Origin: Atherix ibis
Taxonomy: Eukaryota > Arthropoda > Insecta > Diptera > Athericidae
Reading direction: 5' to 3'
Assembly: GCA_958298945.1 (NCBI GenBank)
Contig: OY282606.1
Span: 28,927,740-28,991,739, forward strand
DNA length: 64,000 nucleotides
Numbering within the stretch: position 1 is the first letter of the stretch; each line of letters begins with the position of its first letter. Position numbers and translations under genes: made by a program. The notes under the pieces were generated by a model. It searched no databases and was not told the DNA's origin. It saw only the letters and a program-made list of their open reading frames with translations. Positions 49,575 through 60,859 of this stretch are shown one piece after another.

Positions 49575-50221
49575 GTGCTTTGAAAAATAAACTTAAATAA
49601 AACAAACTTAAAAATGAAGATTTTGATGAAATTTTTATTTCATTTTTTATGGCCACCACGACACTTGTTACAGGACTCGATCCTTTTTGAGGTAAATTTT
49701 AATGACTTGTTCGCACATTTCGGGCTCTAATTTGGCCATTACTTGATAGCTATTGGTTTTTAAAGGCTCGTAAATTTTAGAATTGTCTATGTAAATACGA
49801 TATTTTACACAGCGCCATCAGAAAAAGTCCAACATCATCAAGATTACACGATTTTGGAGGCTAAATGACATCAACAAAACTCTGGGAATTATTTGCGTAA
49901 TAAAACTAAAATTTGTCATGTTCGTGTGGCTTATTGTGTCGTTTTGTTGAAACAACATATGTTATGGCGCATATTAAAATCTGCAAGTTCAGAATCGAAT
50001 TGACGATAACAGTCTGTCCTTCTTCATTTTCAAAGATAATACGGGTCAATAACACCTTCAGACCAGACAGTTACTTTTCGCGGATATAATGTCTTCCGCT
50101 CGTGGATTTTTAGAGCCCCATTTATTGCAATTTCTCATATTGACGTATTCATCGAGCGATAAATTAGCCTTATTTTTGTAGAATTGCGCGAAACGTTACT
50201 AAAGTAGAATTACCATTTTTA

Positions 50222-51410
50222 TACAGGGTGATTTTTATGTTCCAGATCGATTTTGTTTGGCGGACATTTTGGTTTTCATGACATTTGTCGCTATATTGAC
50301 ATTTGATGGTCGTAGAGAATATAATAATTTATAATAGAGCATCTAGCGCCGCAACAACGTGTTGAAATTATTAAAACAATTTATTTAAATACTAGTTCAA
50401 TTGTGAATACGCGAAGAAAGTTATTGACTTTTTTGGTGTTAATGATATGGCGAGCAAGTCAACCATTCAGCGTATAATGAATAATGTTGGAAAATATTCA
50501 TACACTGGGAGATAGAACTAAGACTGGGCGACAATTAAGCCAACTTAATTTTGGGAATGTTTCCATTATTTTTGTTGAAAATCCTCAAAAACTATTTGCT
50601 TTTTTACCTGAATTTTATACATGATGGAAATCACAGCTGCAGGCAAATGACCAGGAATTGGAGTGCTCGAATTTTACAGCTCGCGATTGAGAACCACCAT
50701 TTTTGAGAAAAAAAAATCATTATGAGCGACAAGGCACACTTCGATTGACACAGTAGCATAATAGCCGCTATTGGGGCACTGAAAACCCTCAACTGATACA
50801 CCAAAGACCACTACACTGTATGGTGCGGCATTTGGGCTGGCGGCATCATTGGGTCATATTTCTTTGAGGATGCTGGAGGCAATGCTATAACAGTTACTGG
50901 TGACCGTTATTGAGACATGTTGGACAATTTTCTTCTACTCGAATTGGATCTATTAGACCTACAGAACATGTGGTTACAACAGGACGGTACCACATTAAAT
51001 ACAGCTCGTACTACAATACAAATTTTGAGAGAAATTGTTCCCGGCCGAATAATGTCAAAAAGTGGTGATATCGACTGGCTATCACGATCCCCTGATTTGA
51101 CCCCACCTGATTTCTTCGTATGGAAGACTTGAAGATAGCGCTGTACACTAACAAACTAACCACAACATCGATGCTTAAAGACAACATTCAAAATGAAATT
51201 GCTGAAATAACACCAGAAGTCTGCGAAAATGTTATGAAACTTTATAACAGAGGCGGACATTTGACCGGCATCATATTCTATACATATTGCTAAAGACCAT
51301 ATAATCAAACAATAAAATAATATATAAATTTTGAAAAATTAAATGAATTGAATTTTATTTAAAAGTTATTAAGGAAAAAAAACTTCGACCTGAAATATAA
51401 AACGCATAAA
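50222..51410 (+). mobile_element. nested Tc1/mariner-superfamily element (second family)
   Basis: The left end is cagggtgatttttatgttcc next to a TA. A degenerate inverted match (cgacctgaaatataaaa) lies near 51387-51403. Plus-strand reading shows VWCGIWAGGIIGSYFFEDAG (about 50820-50880), NMWLQQDGTTLNTARTTIQI (second Asp) and SRSPDLTPPDFFVW (third acidic box). This resembles the arthropod transposases with 'WCGxWAGGIIGPYFFE' motifs, close to but distinct from the host relic. Stops occur in the N-terminal half. Confidence 0.85.
50917..51132 (+). pseudogene. transposase C-terminal catalytic fragment of the nested element
   Basis: A 71-codon open piece with MWLQQDGTTLNTAR and DWLSRSPDLTPPDFFVW. 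The gap between the two acidic residues is in the high 30s to low 40s by eye, longer than the 34 of classical mariners. A frameshift after VWKT ends it; later codons (VCENVMKLYNR in another frame) look like the normal C-terminus. Confidence 0.82.
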
Positions 51411-51534
51411 AATTTCTCTAAACACATGTTACCTTGAATAACATATAGTATGTTTCACAGTTATTAAATGACAGGACTGTACTTTCCGAACCAAGACATG
51501 GATACTTATTATAAAGCTGCCGTTGGCTCAAGGA

Positions 51535-51797
51535 CTTGTCTCTGGCAGAATTCGTTAACTCCTACATGTGTACTATCCAAACAGAACTTTCTAAAAATTA
51601 GTCAAACTTTCGTTTCGACAGTTTGTATTTAATTGAAGTTATTCTTTATGCATTAATGGATGGATACCTTCACACACAATAGGAACTCTCGTATACACCT
51701 ACTTCTGAGGATATATCACGTGTTCATCCATTATTTCTTACACTTCTTACATAATTCTTAAATAGTGAATAGACATTTACCAAATTTCTGTCACTCT
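51535..51797. repeat. 260-bp dispersed repeat, copy B
   Basis: Matches 34965-35225 with the same orientation and block order. See that entry. Confidence 0.88.
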
Positions 51798-52306
51798 TTC
51801 CTATTTTTATTAATTATAATTTTAGAGAAGGTATTTTGTAACAAATTTTATACAATATAATAAAAATTTCTATAAATAATATTTTAGAATAAAAATTAAA
51901 ATCCAAGTGCTTCTCTCTTTTTTCTTCTACTATGATACAAATCACAACTAACACACAAATGCACTCACACCTACACTTACTAATTGAAGGCTTATTTATT
52001 TAATAAAAATATTTCGCATGAATTATACTTTTAATAATAACTTCTTTTTTATAAATTTATATATAAAAAAAAACTTATTTAATTTTAACAATAAACTCAT
52101 ATGAACTAACGAAGTATAACTAATTTGTACTTAAATATGTACATAAGAGTATTTTTGTAAATTTTATTTAATTAAATATGGATAATTTTTTTTATTAATT
52201 TTATTTACCATAAATTTAGTACAACTTTGTCCGCTGCTTAGTAAAGTTTTTTTGTTCTTTTTTTTTTAAATTATTCTATTAAATTTTTAATTACTTCCTA
52301 TTAAAG

Positions 52307-52426
52307 ATGCTATGCCAATTATGGAAGAAGGACCAAAAAATGTTACTGCATTAGATGGAAAGGATGCAACGATTACATGTAAGGCTGTAGGTGCTCCTGT
52401 ACCGAATGTTACTTGGATTTACAATG
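52307..52426 (+). CDS. sdk: sdk exon 5: first half of Ig5
   Basis: A 120-nt phase 1/1 exon after ctattaaag, ending before gtaagc. It encodes MPIMEEGPKNVTALDG, then DATITCKAVGAPVPNVTWIYN, which holds the first Cys and core Trp of Ig5. It lies just downstream of the repeat-filled 10.4-kb intron. It is too short to stand out as an ORF and was recovered from its splice borders and its join to exon 6. Confidence 0.93.
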
Positions 52427-52705
52427 GTAAGCTTTTCCGCCCAACTAGACATTTTGATATGAGAATGTACATATTGTGATTGTTTTTGTTTGATTTGAAC
52501 TTTCATTAATTTATTAAAATTAACAAAAAATCGACAAAATTCAGAATAATAATGACCATGATTAAGTGAGTATTTCTCTACTAATAATTTTTAAATAAAA
52601 ATCAATCTATTGAAATGAGTCTTTTAAAAATAATATTGTAATATTCTATCAAGTTAATTTGCAAAAAAAATCATTGTTTCGAAAAAAAAAATTAATGATT
52701 ATCCA

Positions 52706-53140
52706 AATTCGTACTTTAGATAATAAAATTGAATAAAACTAACTTAGATTTCGAAATTTCAATGAAATTGTTATTTCATTAAATTGCCTAAGTTTTGCCA
52801 TTTTGCATTGTAATGTGAAGTTAGTTAAATTGACGTCAAGAGACTTCTTGTAAGACTCGAATCCTTTTGATATAATTTTAGATCACACTTTCGCACAATT
52901 CACCTGTTACTTTTTAAATGTTAGAAAATTTGAGGATTGTTTGTGTTAACATTTTTCTCAGATACAATGGTTAGTCCACAGTTACTTGTGGGTTTTCAGA
53001 GCTTAATATGCGGAAATTTTGCTTATTAACGTTTCCGCTAAGCGAGAATTGATCCTCATCGCTGAAGAAAATATTGTTCGAAAAATTAGCCCTATGTATT
53101 TGACAGCTGTCAAATGGTAGGGTTGTATCTTTCTAATCAC
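52706..53140 (-). mobile_element. Tc1/mariner-like relic, TTCGGAAAGTA family, copy 11
   Basis: Left end attcgtactttagataataa; an aagactcgaatccttttgat block; an agttacttgtgggttttcag block; right end ttgacagctgtcaaatggta with a tatctttctaatcaca tail. It fills about half of the intron between sdk exons 5 and 6. Confidence 0.75.
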
Positions 53141-53417
53141 AAAATTGATAACCCGCTTTTTATTTGAAATTTCTGAATAATGTTTGAAAATTTCTTACAC
53201 GTGTCCCCTAAAAAAATATAATTAATAAGAAGTCGAATAAAATAAAAAATATTTTTGATTATCTCCTAAATTTTTTAGTAATTTTTCAATGAAATTAAGA
53301 TTCATTTCTAAAAATTATGCTTTTACTTTTAAAATGGAATAATTTTTTTATTAAAATAATAAGAATGGTTTTGGTTTTTTGATTGAACTTTGCAATTTGA
53401 ATTAATTCTTATAACAG

Positions 53418-53573
53418 AAACACAACCAGTTGAATTATCAAATCGAGTGCAGATACTAGAATCTGGGGACTTACTAATATCGAATGTCCGCGAAACGGAT
53501 GCTGGCCTTTATTCGTGCAGTCGTTCGAATGAGGCTGGAACTGTTTCTGGTGAAGCTCATCTCAGTGTGTTAG
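53418..53573 (+). CDS. sdk: sdk exon 6: second half of Ig5
   Basis: A 156-nt phase 1/1 exon after ataacag, ending before gtaagt. It encodes RVQILESGDLLISNVRETDA and GLYSCSRSNEAG, with the second Ig5 Cys. Joined to exon 5 it gives a complete Ig5 with the canonical Cys-Trp-Cys core, unlike Ig1. The preceding 991-bp intron holds an old mariner-like relic (52706-53140). Confidence 0.95.
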
Positions 53574-54746
53574 GTAAGTTCTACATTTTATAAAAAATCT
53601 CTCCTAACATTTATTAAGATTTTAGCCTTAATTTTTTTTTTTTATTAATATAAAATGTCTTTTGTTTGTCAGAGTTTTTGATGTAAAAGTTTTTTTTTTA
53701 GAGAATGTCGTTCTTGATTTTTTTTTTTGAGTTTTAAATTGAAAAAAGTTCTTTAATTTAAAAATATATTTTTTTTATAAATACGTGACGTGGTACGATT
53801 TTAGATTAAAATCTAATAGCTTTAATATTGTAGGTGTCTTATTTGAATGGCCAGGGTATTTTGAAGATTCGGAGCTTAATTTAGTTTTATTAAATATTAA
53901 TATGTGTTAAAGTTTTTTTTTTCAATAATGAATTAATATACTTAATATAATATATTACCAAAAATAAATAAACGTTTTTCCTTAAAACACAAAAATTATA
54001 GCTAAAAAACACGAAATTTTCATGTCTGTCTTATTTGGTTGGCCACCACTGTATATATCGACGGAGGGGTGGTTTTTATTCTTCGTAGCTTATCGATTAC
54101 ACTGCTTTAAATGTTATCGACAGTGTTAAGTGTTTTTTGATCTTGGACAGCAATAAAAATGTAAATTTTTTTTCTGAATATTTGTTGGGACTTTGTTATA
54201 GCTTCAATGTTAATCGATGGTCTGACCTTACAAGAGTGCTCATTCGTTTCACATTTTCATAAGTTTTCGATTATTGAAGGTCTTCCCGAGCGAGATTCCT
54301 CTTCACGCTTCTGATTCCTCCACAAATTTTTTTCGCACACCCTAAAACTTTGTGGTCTGAATGAGCAATGTTTCCCATAGACTCATTGTAACTTTTTGTA
54401 ACTAAGTTTAACCCAAATTTTGATAACATATAGTTGCTTTAACCCATTTGGACTTACAGATGCAAAAGCACCAGTTCACTTATTACACTGTATTGGGTTC
54501 GCTTAGTAGCCGCACGTCTAGGAAAGACTAATGTACAAACTGTGTGGAGGGAATTCCACAATATTACCAGATCGCTCTCAATGATAACTAGTCTCGTTAC
54601 ATTTTTGCCACACGTCATATATATATTTTATGAAAAATGTTAAATTTAAAACCATAATTTTAACAAATCTAATTTAATATTTTTCTAATTTAATATAAAA
54701 TGTTTTCTTCTTCTTTTTTATAATTTGTGTGCATTGGTTTTCGTAG
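53574..54746. other. sdk intron 6, possible Tc1-type end at about 54028-54055
   Basis: gtcttatttggttggccacc followed by actgta resembles the outer end of Tc1-like elements. A second, direct-orientation copy of gtcttatttgaatggccagg lies at about 53838. No transposase frame was recognised, so this is at most a small non-autonomous relic. Confidence 0.4.
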
Positions 54747-55175
54747 TTCGAACACGGATAGTACAGCCTCCCGCTGATGAAATTGTACTTTTGGGTACGA
54801 ACGCGTCGCTACAGTGCAAAGTTTCTAGCGATCCGACTGTAAGGTTCAATATCGATTGGTATCGTGATGGTCAGCCATTGCCAATAAAAAATACTCAACG
54901 CATGAGTGTTCGGGCTGATGGAACGCTTGAAATTGAAGCGGTTCGAGCATCTGAGGTAGGAGTGTATTCGTGTGTGGTAACATCATCTGGCGGAAATGAG
55001 ACACGATCAGCACGATTGAGTGTCATCGAATTGCCATTTCCTCCGACTGGAGTAAAAGCTAACCGCTTGGATACGAAACATCAACGTGCCATCAATATAT
55101 CATGGATACCAGGCTTCGACGGCAATAGTCCAATATTAAAGTTCATCATCCAGAAACGGGAAATCACCGCTTTAG
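54747..55175 (+). CDS. sdk: sdk exon 7: Ig6 and start of FN3-1
   Basis: A 429-nt phase 1/1 exon after tttcgtag, ending before gtacat, a weaker donor. Ig6 shows NASLQCKVSSDP, core Trp in NIDWYRDGQ and VGVYSCVVTSSGGNETR. The linker IELPFPPTGVKANRL starts the first FN3 domain, which continues through NISWIPGFDGNSPILKFIIQ into exon 8. Upstream ORF residues before 54747 are intron read-through. Confidence 0.96.
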
Positions 55176-55296
55176 GTACATGAAATTTCATAAAATGCCC
55201 GCATGAGCGTCATTTTATAATTTTTCTTTTTTTCATTTTCCTTTTCCTTTATTATCGGCCATCTTATGTGCACACTAACTGTAGAAGAACTTTTAG

Positions 55297-55482
55297 GTCC
55301 TTTTCCAGATTTACTTAACAATTGGGTTACCGAAATTAGTAACGTATCTGCCAATCGACGATGGATTTTGCTTAACAATCTAAAAGCGGGCACCAACTAT
55401 GAGTTTCGCGTCAGCGCTGTCAATCGGGTTGGAGAGGGTTCACCCTCGGAGCCGAGCAATCACGTTGAACTTCCACAAGAAG
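55297..55482 (+). CDS. sdk: sdk exon 8: second half of FN3-1
   Basis: A 186-nt phase 1/1 exon after acttttag, ending before gtgaga. It encodes the C-terminal half of FN3-1, with NWVTEISNVSANRRWILLNN and the FN3 G-strand region YEFRVSAVNRVGEGSPSEPS. The intron before it is only 121 bp; the one after it is 1561 bp and shows no recognisable transposon. Confidence 0.95.
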
Positions 55483-57043
55483 GTGAGATAAATTTTACCA
55501 TATTCTTATTTATATGACTGAATAAATAATTAATTTAATAAAAAATAAAAAAAATATTCACGTTTTTATCTGTTTTTTTTTTAAATTTTTCTTTTTAAAA
55601 ATCTTATCACATACAATTTTTCTTTTTCAAATACACTAACACGAGCTATCGTAGATGAGTTCTTTTTTGTCATCATAGAATCCTATTTCCTGTTTGCTTT
55701 TATTCAATTTTTCTAACCAAATTTTTTTATGGTTTAGATTTTTTTATTACGTTATTTTTGCAATTAATTTTTGTAAACATTAATTTTGAAAATTTTTACT
55801 TTGGTTTTTTAAAAAAAAATAATATTTACAATTTATTAGAATTAGAATTGAAAACTAGCATTTGCTGTTAAAACATTAAAAATATCATGTATTATACAAT
55901 AAATATAAAAAATTTGTTTTGTAAATACATCTTCAATATTTTATTTTTTTTGTCTTTTTCTTCCACAATAATACTACAGAAATTCTAATTCGCTATAAAA
56001 ACATCTCGATGCATTTTTAAAAGTAACTTTTTTTAATACAAAAATTAAAAATGCTCGTAGATTTTTCCAAAAAAAAAAAAACATTTTTTAGTCAAAAATA
56101 AATTGTATATTTTTGCGAATAAGTGTGTAGAGTCACTATCAATAATAGCTACACAAATATCGTATTAGCCATAAAGGGTGAATTAGCAATCATTTTCTAT
56201 TCGATGCGATATGAGAAAATTCTAAAAGGGAAATTACTAGATGCTAACTAGTAATTTCCTGTTCATTAACACATACAAATTTTCACTTCATTAAATCCCA
56301 GTAATTAACAAGTGATTTATAGGTCTAATCATGTCCGAAAAACAATAGCTAAAATGACAAATGGCTGAACACTGTATCATAAACACCGAAAGTGAAGTCC
56401 CAACTAACTAAATATAATTCCACTTCGTATAGAGTGTGTATGCTTTTTTTGCATTGAGAATACAATAAAAGCTGTTCCGAAAATAATATGGCAAATCGGA
56501 ATTGGCGGCCTCCCTTTCTACTAAACAAAATGCGTCATTATTGAAATTTTAACATAACAAAACAAATGAATAAGAAAAAAAAACGGACGTAAATTATGGA
56601 AATATACATTAGCAAAACGATTAATTATTACCACAAAATTCTATTCGATTTTATTTAAATCTGTGTTATTATATAATATTTTCAATTTAAGTTTTATTAG
56701 CATGTTTCTATGTTCTTGAAATGTCACCACAATTTTATCCCGGTTTCCATTTTCCATAAAGTAATTTTTTCCATTCTTAAATTCAGTTTATTTAACTCCT
56801 TTCCCATCCATTTACATATATATACATTATAATAACTAATCTACTTAGGGCTCGTTTAACAGTCAAAATAATAAGCTAATCTGAGAAATTTTTTAATATA
56901 AATAAATGTACTGTGTTCTATTCCCCATTAACGCTTAAGTAGCATTTCCGCTTAAAAGAGGTATACATCACAAATTAATGTGAAATGTCAACCGGATAAT
57001 GGTATTAAATGAATCCTTTTTTTCCAAAAAAAAACAAATATAG
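55483..57043. other. sdk intron 8, no transposon or exon recognised
   Basis: A 1561-bp AT-rich intron. It holds a perfect 12-bp inverted repeat with a 7-nt loop (56229-56240 and 56248-56259). Confidence 0.5.
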
Positions 57044-58547
57044 CTCCGTCAGGTCCACCAGTGGGATTTGTTGGTTCGGCGCGTTCCTCATCCGAAATAA
57101 TTATTCAATGGCAACCACCATTGGAGGAGCATCGCAACGGGCAAATTCTTGGCTATATAATACGTTATAGACTTTTTGGTTATAATGAGAGTCCATGGAC
57201 AGAGAAGAATATAACTAATGAGGCACAGAGGAATTTTTTAATTCAAGAATTGATAACGTGGAAAGATTATGTTGTTCAGGTAGCTGCTTATAATAAAATG
57301 GGTGTTGGTGTTTTTACGGAGGGTGCAAAAATCAAAACAAAAGAAGGTGTACCGGAAGCACCGCCAACAAATCTTCGTGTTAAGGCTGTCAATTCAACAG
57401 CAGTTAAAGTTTTATGGAAACCACCTAATCCACAGCAAATTAATGGCATTAATCAAGGGTATAAAATACAAGCATGGCGTTATGAGATCTTGAACGGTGA
57501 TGAACATGAAACAGAAGCGAAAATGATAACCGTTCCACCAAGTCTGTTAGATCCGCTTGCTGAACAGAGTGCTATCTTGTCTGGATTAGACAAATTCACA
57601 GAATACAATATTACCGTGCTCTGTTTTACCGATCCTGGTGATGGTGTACGAAGTGAAATGGCTAGCGTTAAAACGAAGGAAGACGTACCAGATGAAGTTG
57701 CTTCACTTCAATTCGACGATATATCGGATCGAGCAGTTAAAGTTATCTGGACACCACCAAAAAATATCAACGGAATACTCACCGGCTATCAGGTTCGATA
57801 TCAAATGCGTGAGAAACCTGATAGCTTAAAAGTAGTTAATATGACGGCTGATGATACAAGCGTAACTGTGAATCAGCTGCAAGCCACCACTCACTACTGG
57901 TTTGAAGTATTCGCTTGGACACGGATTGGACCCGGCACACCTCGCACAGCAACTATTCAGTCTGGTGTCGAACCAGTGCTTCCTCAAGCGCCCACACAAT
58001 TGGCTCTGTCGAATATTGAAGCGTTTTCGGTTGTGTTGCAGTTCACTCCGGGTTTTGATGGAAATTCTTCGATAACAACATGGACAGTCGAGGCTCAGAC
58101 CGCTCGCAATCTCACGTGGTTTACCGTTTTCGAAGTTTCTGATCCTGAAGCTACAACGTTGACAGTGAAAAATTTAGTACCCTTCACACAGTACCGACTA
58201 CGTTTAATTGCGACAAATGTGGTCGGCTCTTCAGAACCATCCGAACCCACGAAAGATTTCCAAACAATTCAAGCACGACCTATGCATCCGCCATTCAATG
58301 TAACTGTAAGGGCGATGAGTGCAACAGAATTACGAGTTCGATGGATTCCATTACAGCAAACCGAATGGTTTGGCAATCCAAAAGGCTACAATATAACTTA
58401 TCGACAGGCAGAAACCGATTTTCCAAGACAGTCTTTGAGCGTTCTTATTGACGATCACACTGCGAATTCTCATGTTCTAGAAAATCTGGAAGAATGGACT
58501 GTGTATGAAGTGATTATGAACGCGTGCAATGATGTCGGATCGTCAGA
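57044..58547 (+). CDS. sdk: sdk exon 9: FN3-2 to FN3-6
   Basis: A 1504-nt exon after aaatatag, ending before gtaagt (phase 1 in, phase 2 out). Approximate domains: FN3-2 57044-57355 (SARSSSEIIIQWQPPLEEHR), FN3-3 57356-57690 (VKAVNSTAVKVLWKPP), FN3-4 57691-57990 (DRAVKVIWTPPKNINGILTG), FN3-5 57991-58280 (LQFTPGFDGNSSITTWTVEA) and FN3-6 from 58281 (VRAMSATELRVRWIPLQQ), which crosses into exon 10. Each has the FN3 Trp on the B strand and a Tyr-x-aliphatic-x-Val/Ala pattern near the F strand. Several NxS/T sequons are present. FN3 repeats in this family form a long membrane-proximal rod. Confidence 0.98.
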
Positions 58548-58633
58548 GTAAGTTTTCCGCTTTTATTTTGAATTTTGATCTATTTTTTTTTAAATTGTCC
58601 ACAATGTTTGAATTTTTATATTTTTATTTTTAG

Positions 58634-60354
58634 AAAAAGTCCAAAAGCGATCGAAAGAACCCGCGAAGCCGTCCCATCATTTGGGCCACTTGATGTAGCC
58701 GCAAATGCAACATCGTCGACGACAATTGTGGTACGATGGGGTGAAGTGCCAAAAGAGCATCGAAATGGACAAATTGAAGGCTACAAAGTCTTCTACGGGC
58801 CAACTTACCGAAATGCACAAGTTTTACACAAGACAATTTCAAATAACGCCTCGTTTACAACCACGTTAACAGAACTGAAAAAATACGTCGTCTATCACAT
58901 TCATGTTTTGGCATATACGCGCCTTGGCGATGGAGCGCTTAGTTCGCCACCTGTTCGCATACAAACCTTCGAAGATACTCCAGGTGCCCCTTCGAATGTA
59001 TCTTTTCCAGACGTTTCTTTTTCTACAGCCAGGATAATTTGGGATGTACCAGAAGAACCAAATGGAGAAATTCTAGCTTATCAAGTTACTTACTCCCTGA
59101 ACGGTAGCGTCAACTCGAACAATAGTCGTGAGTTCCAGCCATCCGATCGAACTTTCCGTGCGACAAAATTGCTTTCCGAGCGTTATTATATTTTTAGCAT
59201 AACTGCTCAGACAAGATTGGGTTGGGGAAAGACGGCTGCCGTATTGGTTTATACGACAAATAACCGAGAACGTCCCCAGGCGCCGTCAGCACCACAAATA
59301 TCGCGAAGTCAAATTCAAGCACATCAAATAACATTCAGCTGGACACCGGGACGCGATGGTTTCGCACCACTACGATATTATACCGTACAGTTCCGAAAGA
59401 ACGACGGTCCCTGGACATCCTTACCGGAACGAGTTGATCCCGCAGTGACCTCCTATACAGCAGTCGATCTAAGTCCTCATACAACTTATCAATTTCGTAT
59501 TCAAGCTACAAACGATTTAGGTCCGTCGCCGTTCAGTCGCGAGAGTATAATCGTACGTACGTTACCAGCAGCACCCTCGCAAGGTGTAGCAAATTTGAAA
59601 GTTGTTCCAATAACTATAACAAGTGTCCGCGTACAATGGACACCGCTCGAACAGCAGCTGTGGAATGGAGATTCCGTTACGGGCGGATATCGTGTTTTAT
59701 TCCAACCAATTTCCGACTTCCCTACTGCTTTACAAGCGACCCCCGAACAGGACATTATGGGGATAAACTCGGATTCAGTGGTGCTAACCGATCTGACACA
59801 AGATCGTAATTATGAAATTGTTGTGCTACCATTTAACTCACAGGGAACAGGTCCAGCAACTCCTCCAGTCGCTGTATACGTGGGCGAAGCTGTTCCAACT
59901 GGTGAGCCAAGAGCGGTAGATGCCGCTCCCATTTCAAGCACCGAAGTCAGACTTAGATGGAAACCACCAAAACAGAATATGCAAAATGGCGATCTGCTCG
60001 GCTATAAAATATTCTATTTGGTTACAAGCTCACCGCAAGAGCTTGAAGACGGACGGCGACACGAAGAAGAAATCGAAGTAGTCCCAGCATCTACGACTTC
60101 GCACAGTCTTGTATTTCTTGACAAATTCACAGAGTACCGTATTCAAATTCTCGCCTTTAATCCGGCTGGAGATGGACCACGATCACCGCCAATCAATGTC
60201 AAGACACTACAGGGTCTGCCTAGTGCACCACAGAATCTCACATTCGACGACATAACTATGCAAACTTTAAAAGTGTCTTGGGATCCGCCAAAAATGCGAA
60301 ATGGCGAAATTCTAGGCTACATCGTCACTTATGAGACAACCGAAGAGAACGAAA
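58634..60354 (+). CDS. sdk: sdk exon 10: end of FN3-6, FN3-7 to FN3-11, start of FN3-12
   Basis: A 1721-nt exon after tttttag, ending before gtaaat (phase 2 in, phase 1 out). It starts by completing a Glu codon, then KSPKAIERTREAVPSFGPL. Approximate domains: FN3-7 58680-58985, FN3-8 58986-59285, FN3-9 59286-59575 (ITFSWTPGRDGFAPLRYYTV), FN3-10 59576-59895 (TITSVRVQWTPLEQQLWNGD), FN3-11 59896-60220 (SSTEVRLRWKPPKQNMQNGD) and FN3-12 from 60221 (MQTLKVSWDPPKMRNGEILG). Open sequence upstream of 58634 and downstream of 60354 is intron. The flanking introns are only 86 and 66 bp. Confidence 0.98.
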
Positions 60355-60420
60355 GTAAATTTGACAAAATCATGGAAAACGTAACATTATCACATTAACT
60401 GACAATCTTAAATTTTGCAG

Positions 60421-60699
60421 AATTCAGTAAACAAGTGAAGCAGAAAGTAACTGGAACCAGCTTACTGGTAAAGAACTTAGAGGAAGAGGTGACGTACACA
60501 TTTACTGTCCGCGCACAAACTATTGATTACGGTCCACCAGTTAGTGGTAATGTCACCACTGGGCCACAGAATGGATCACCAATCGCTCCAAAAGAGTTGA
60601 TCCTATCTAAAACAGTGTCAAGTGTGGATATGCACTGGACTAATAGCCCGTCCGGACGAGGTCCAATTCTTGGCTATTATATTGAATGCAAAAAACGAG
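60421..60699 (+). CDS. sdk: sdk exon 11: end of FN3-12 and start of FN3-13
   Basis: A 279-nt phase 1/1 exon after attttgcag, ending before gtaagt. It continues FN3-12 with Lys-Phe-Ser-Lys-Gln and LEEEVTYTFTVRAQTIDYGP, then starts FN3-13 with APKELILSKTVSSVDMHW and SGRGPILGYYIECKKR. The phase-1 end joins exon 12 directly or through the 21-nt microexon candidate at 60839. Confidence 0.95.
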
Positions 60700-60838
60700 G
60701 TAAGTCAATCGGATTTATTCCGTGATCGACAATTGTAATAAATTTATTGGGTTTAAAGATTGTAGAATCTTTTCTAAAAAAAACAAAACTATTTTATTCT
60801 TTTTTTTATTGAAATTTCTACATGCTATTACTGAGTAG

Positions 60839-60859
60839 AAAGGGAACATTCCGATATTT
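60839..60859 (+). CDS. sdk: candidate 21-nt sdk microexon within FN3-13
   Basis: A 21-nt segment between acceptor ctgagtag and a strong donor, gtaagtat, in the 957-bp intron between exons 11 and 12. Its phase is 1/1. Inclusion changes the join from Lys-Lys-Arg-Asp-Asp-Ser to one with seven extra residues, KKRERE-HSDIYDS, and no stop. It falls in a C-D-type loop of the last FN3 domain, next to the membrane. The frame fit and the near-perfect donor argue for it; the short length and modest pyrimidine tract keep it uncertain. Only transcript reads can decide. Confidence 0.45.

Larger units (their letters stand above)
49575..51490 (-). mobile_element. Tc1/mariner-like relic, TTCGGAAAGTA family, copy 10, split by a nested element
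   Basis: The left part, 49575-50221, has the family end (tttgaaaaataaacttaaat), the C-terminal block and the central block (gccttattttt...gcgcgaaacg). The right part, 51411-51490, resumes with ttattaaatgacaggactgt and ends actttccgaa. Between them lies another transposon (50222-51410) in the opposite orientation. Confidence 0.8.

Noticed and set aside
53838..54055. Small Tc1-type inverted-repeat element
   Set aside because: The two similar strings are in direct, not inverted, orientation and only one plausible end is seen; kept only as a remark on the intron.
58575..58633. Met at 58575 as an internal start of a separate protein
   Set aside because: This is the 86-bp intron before exon 10; the acceptor at 58633 joins exon 9 in phase.
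60355..60398. Extension of exon 10 to the stop at about 60396
   Set aside because: The GTAAAT donor at 60355 and the acceptor at 60420 restore the FN3-12 reading; the read-through residues do not fit FN3.
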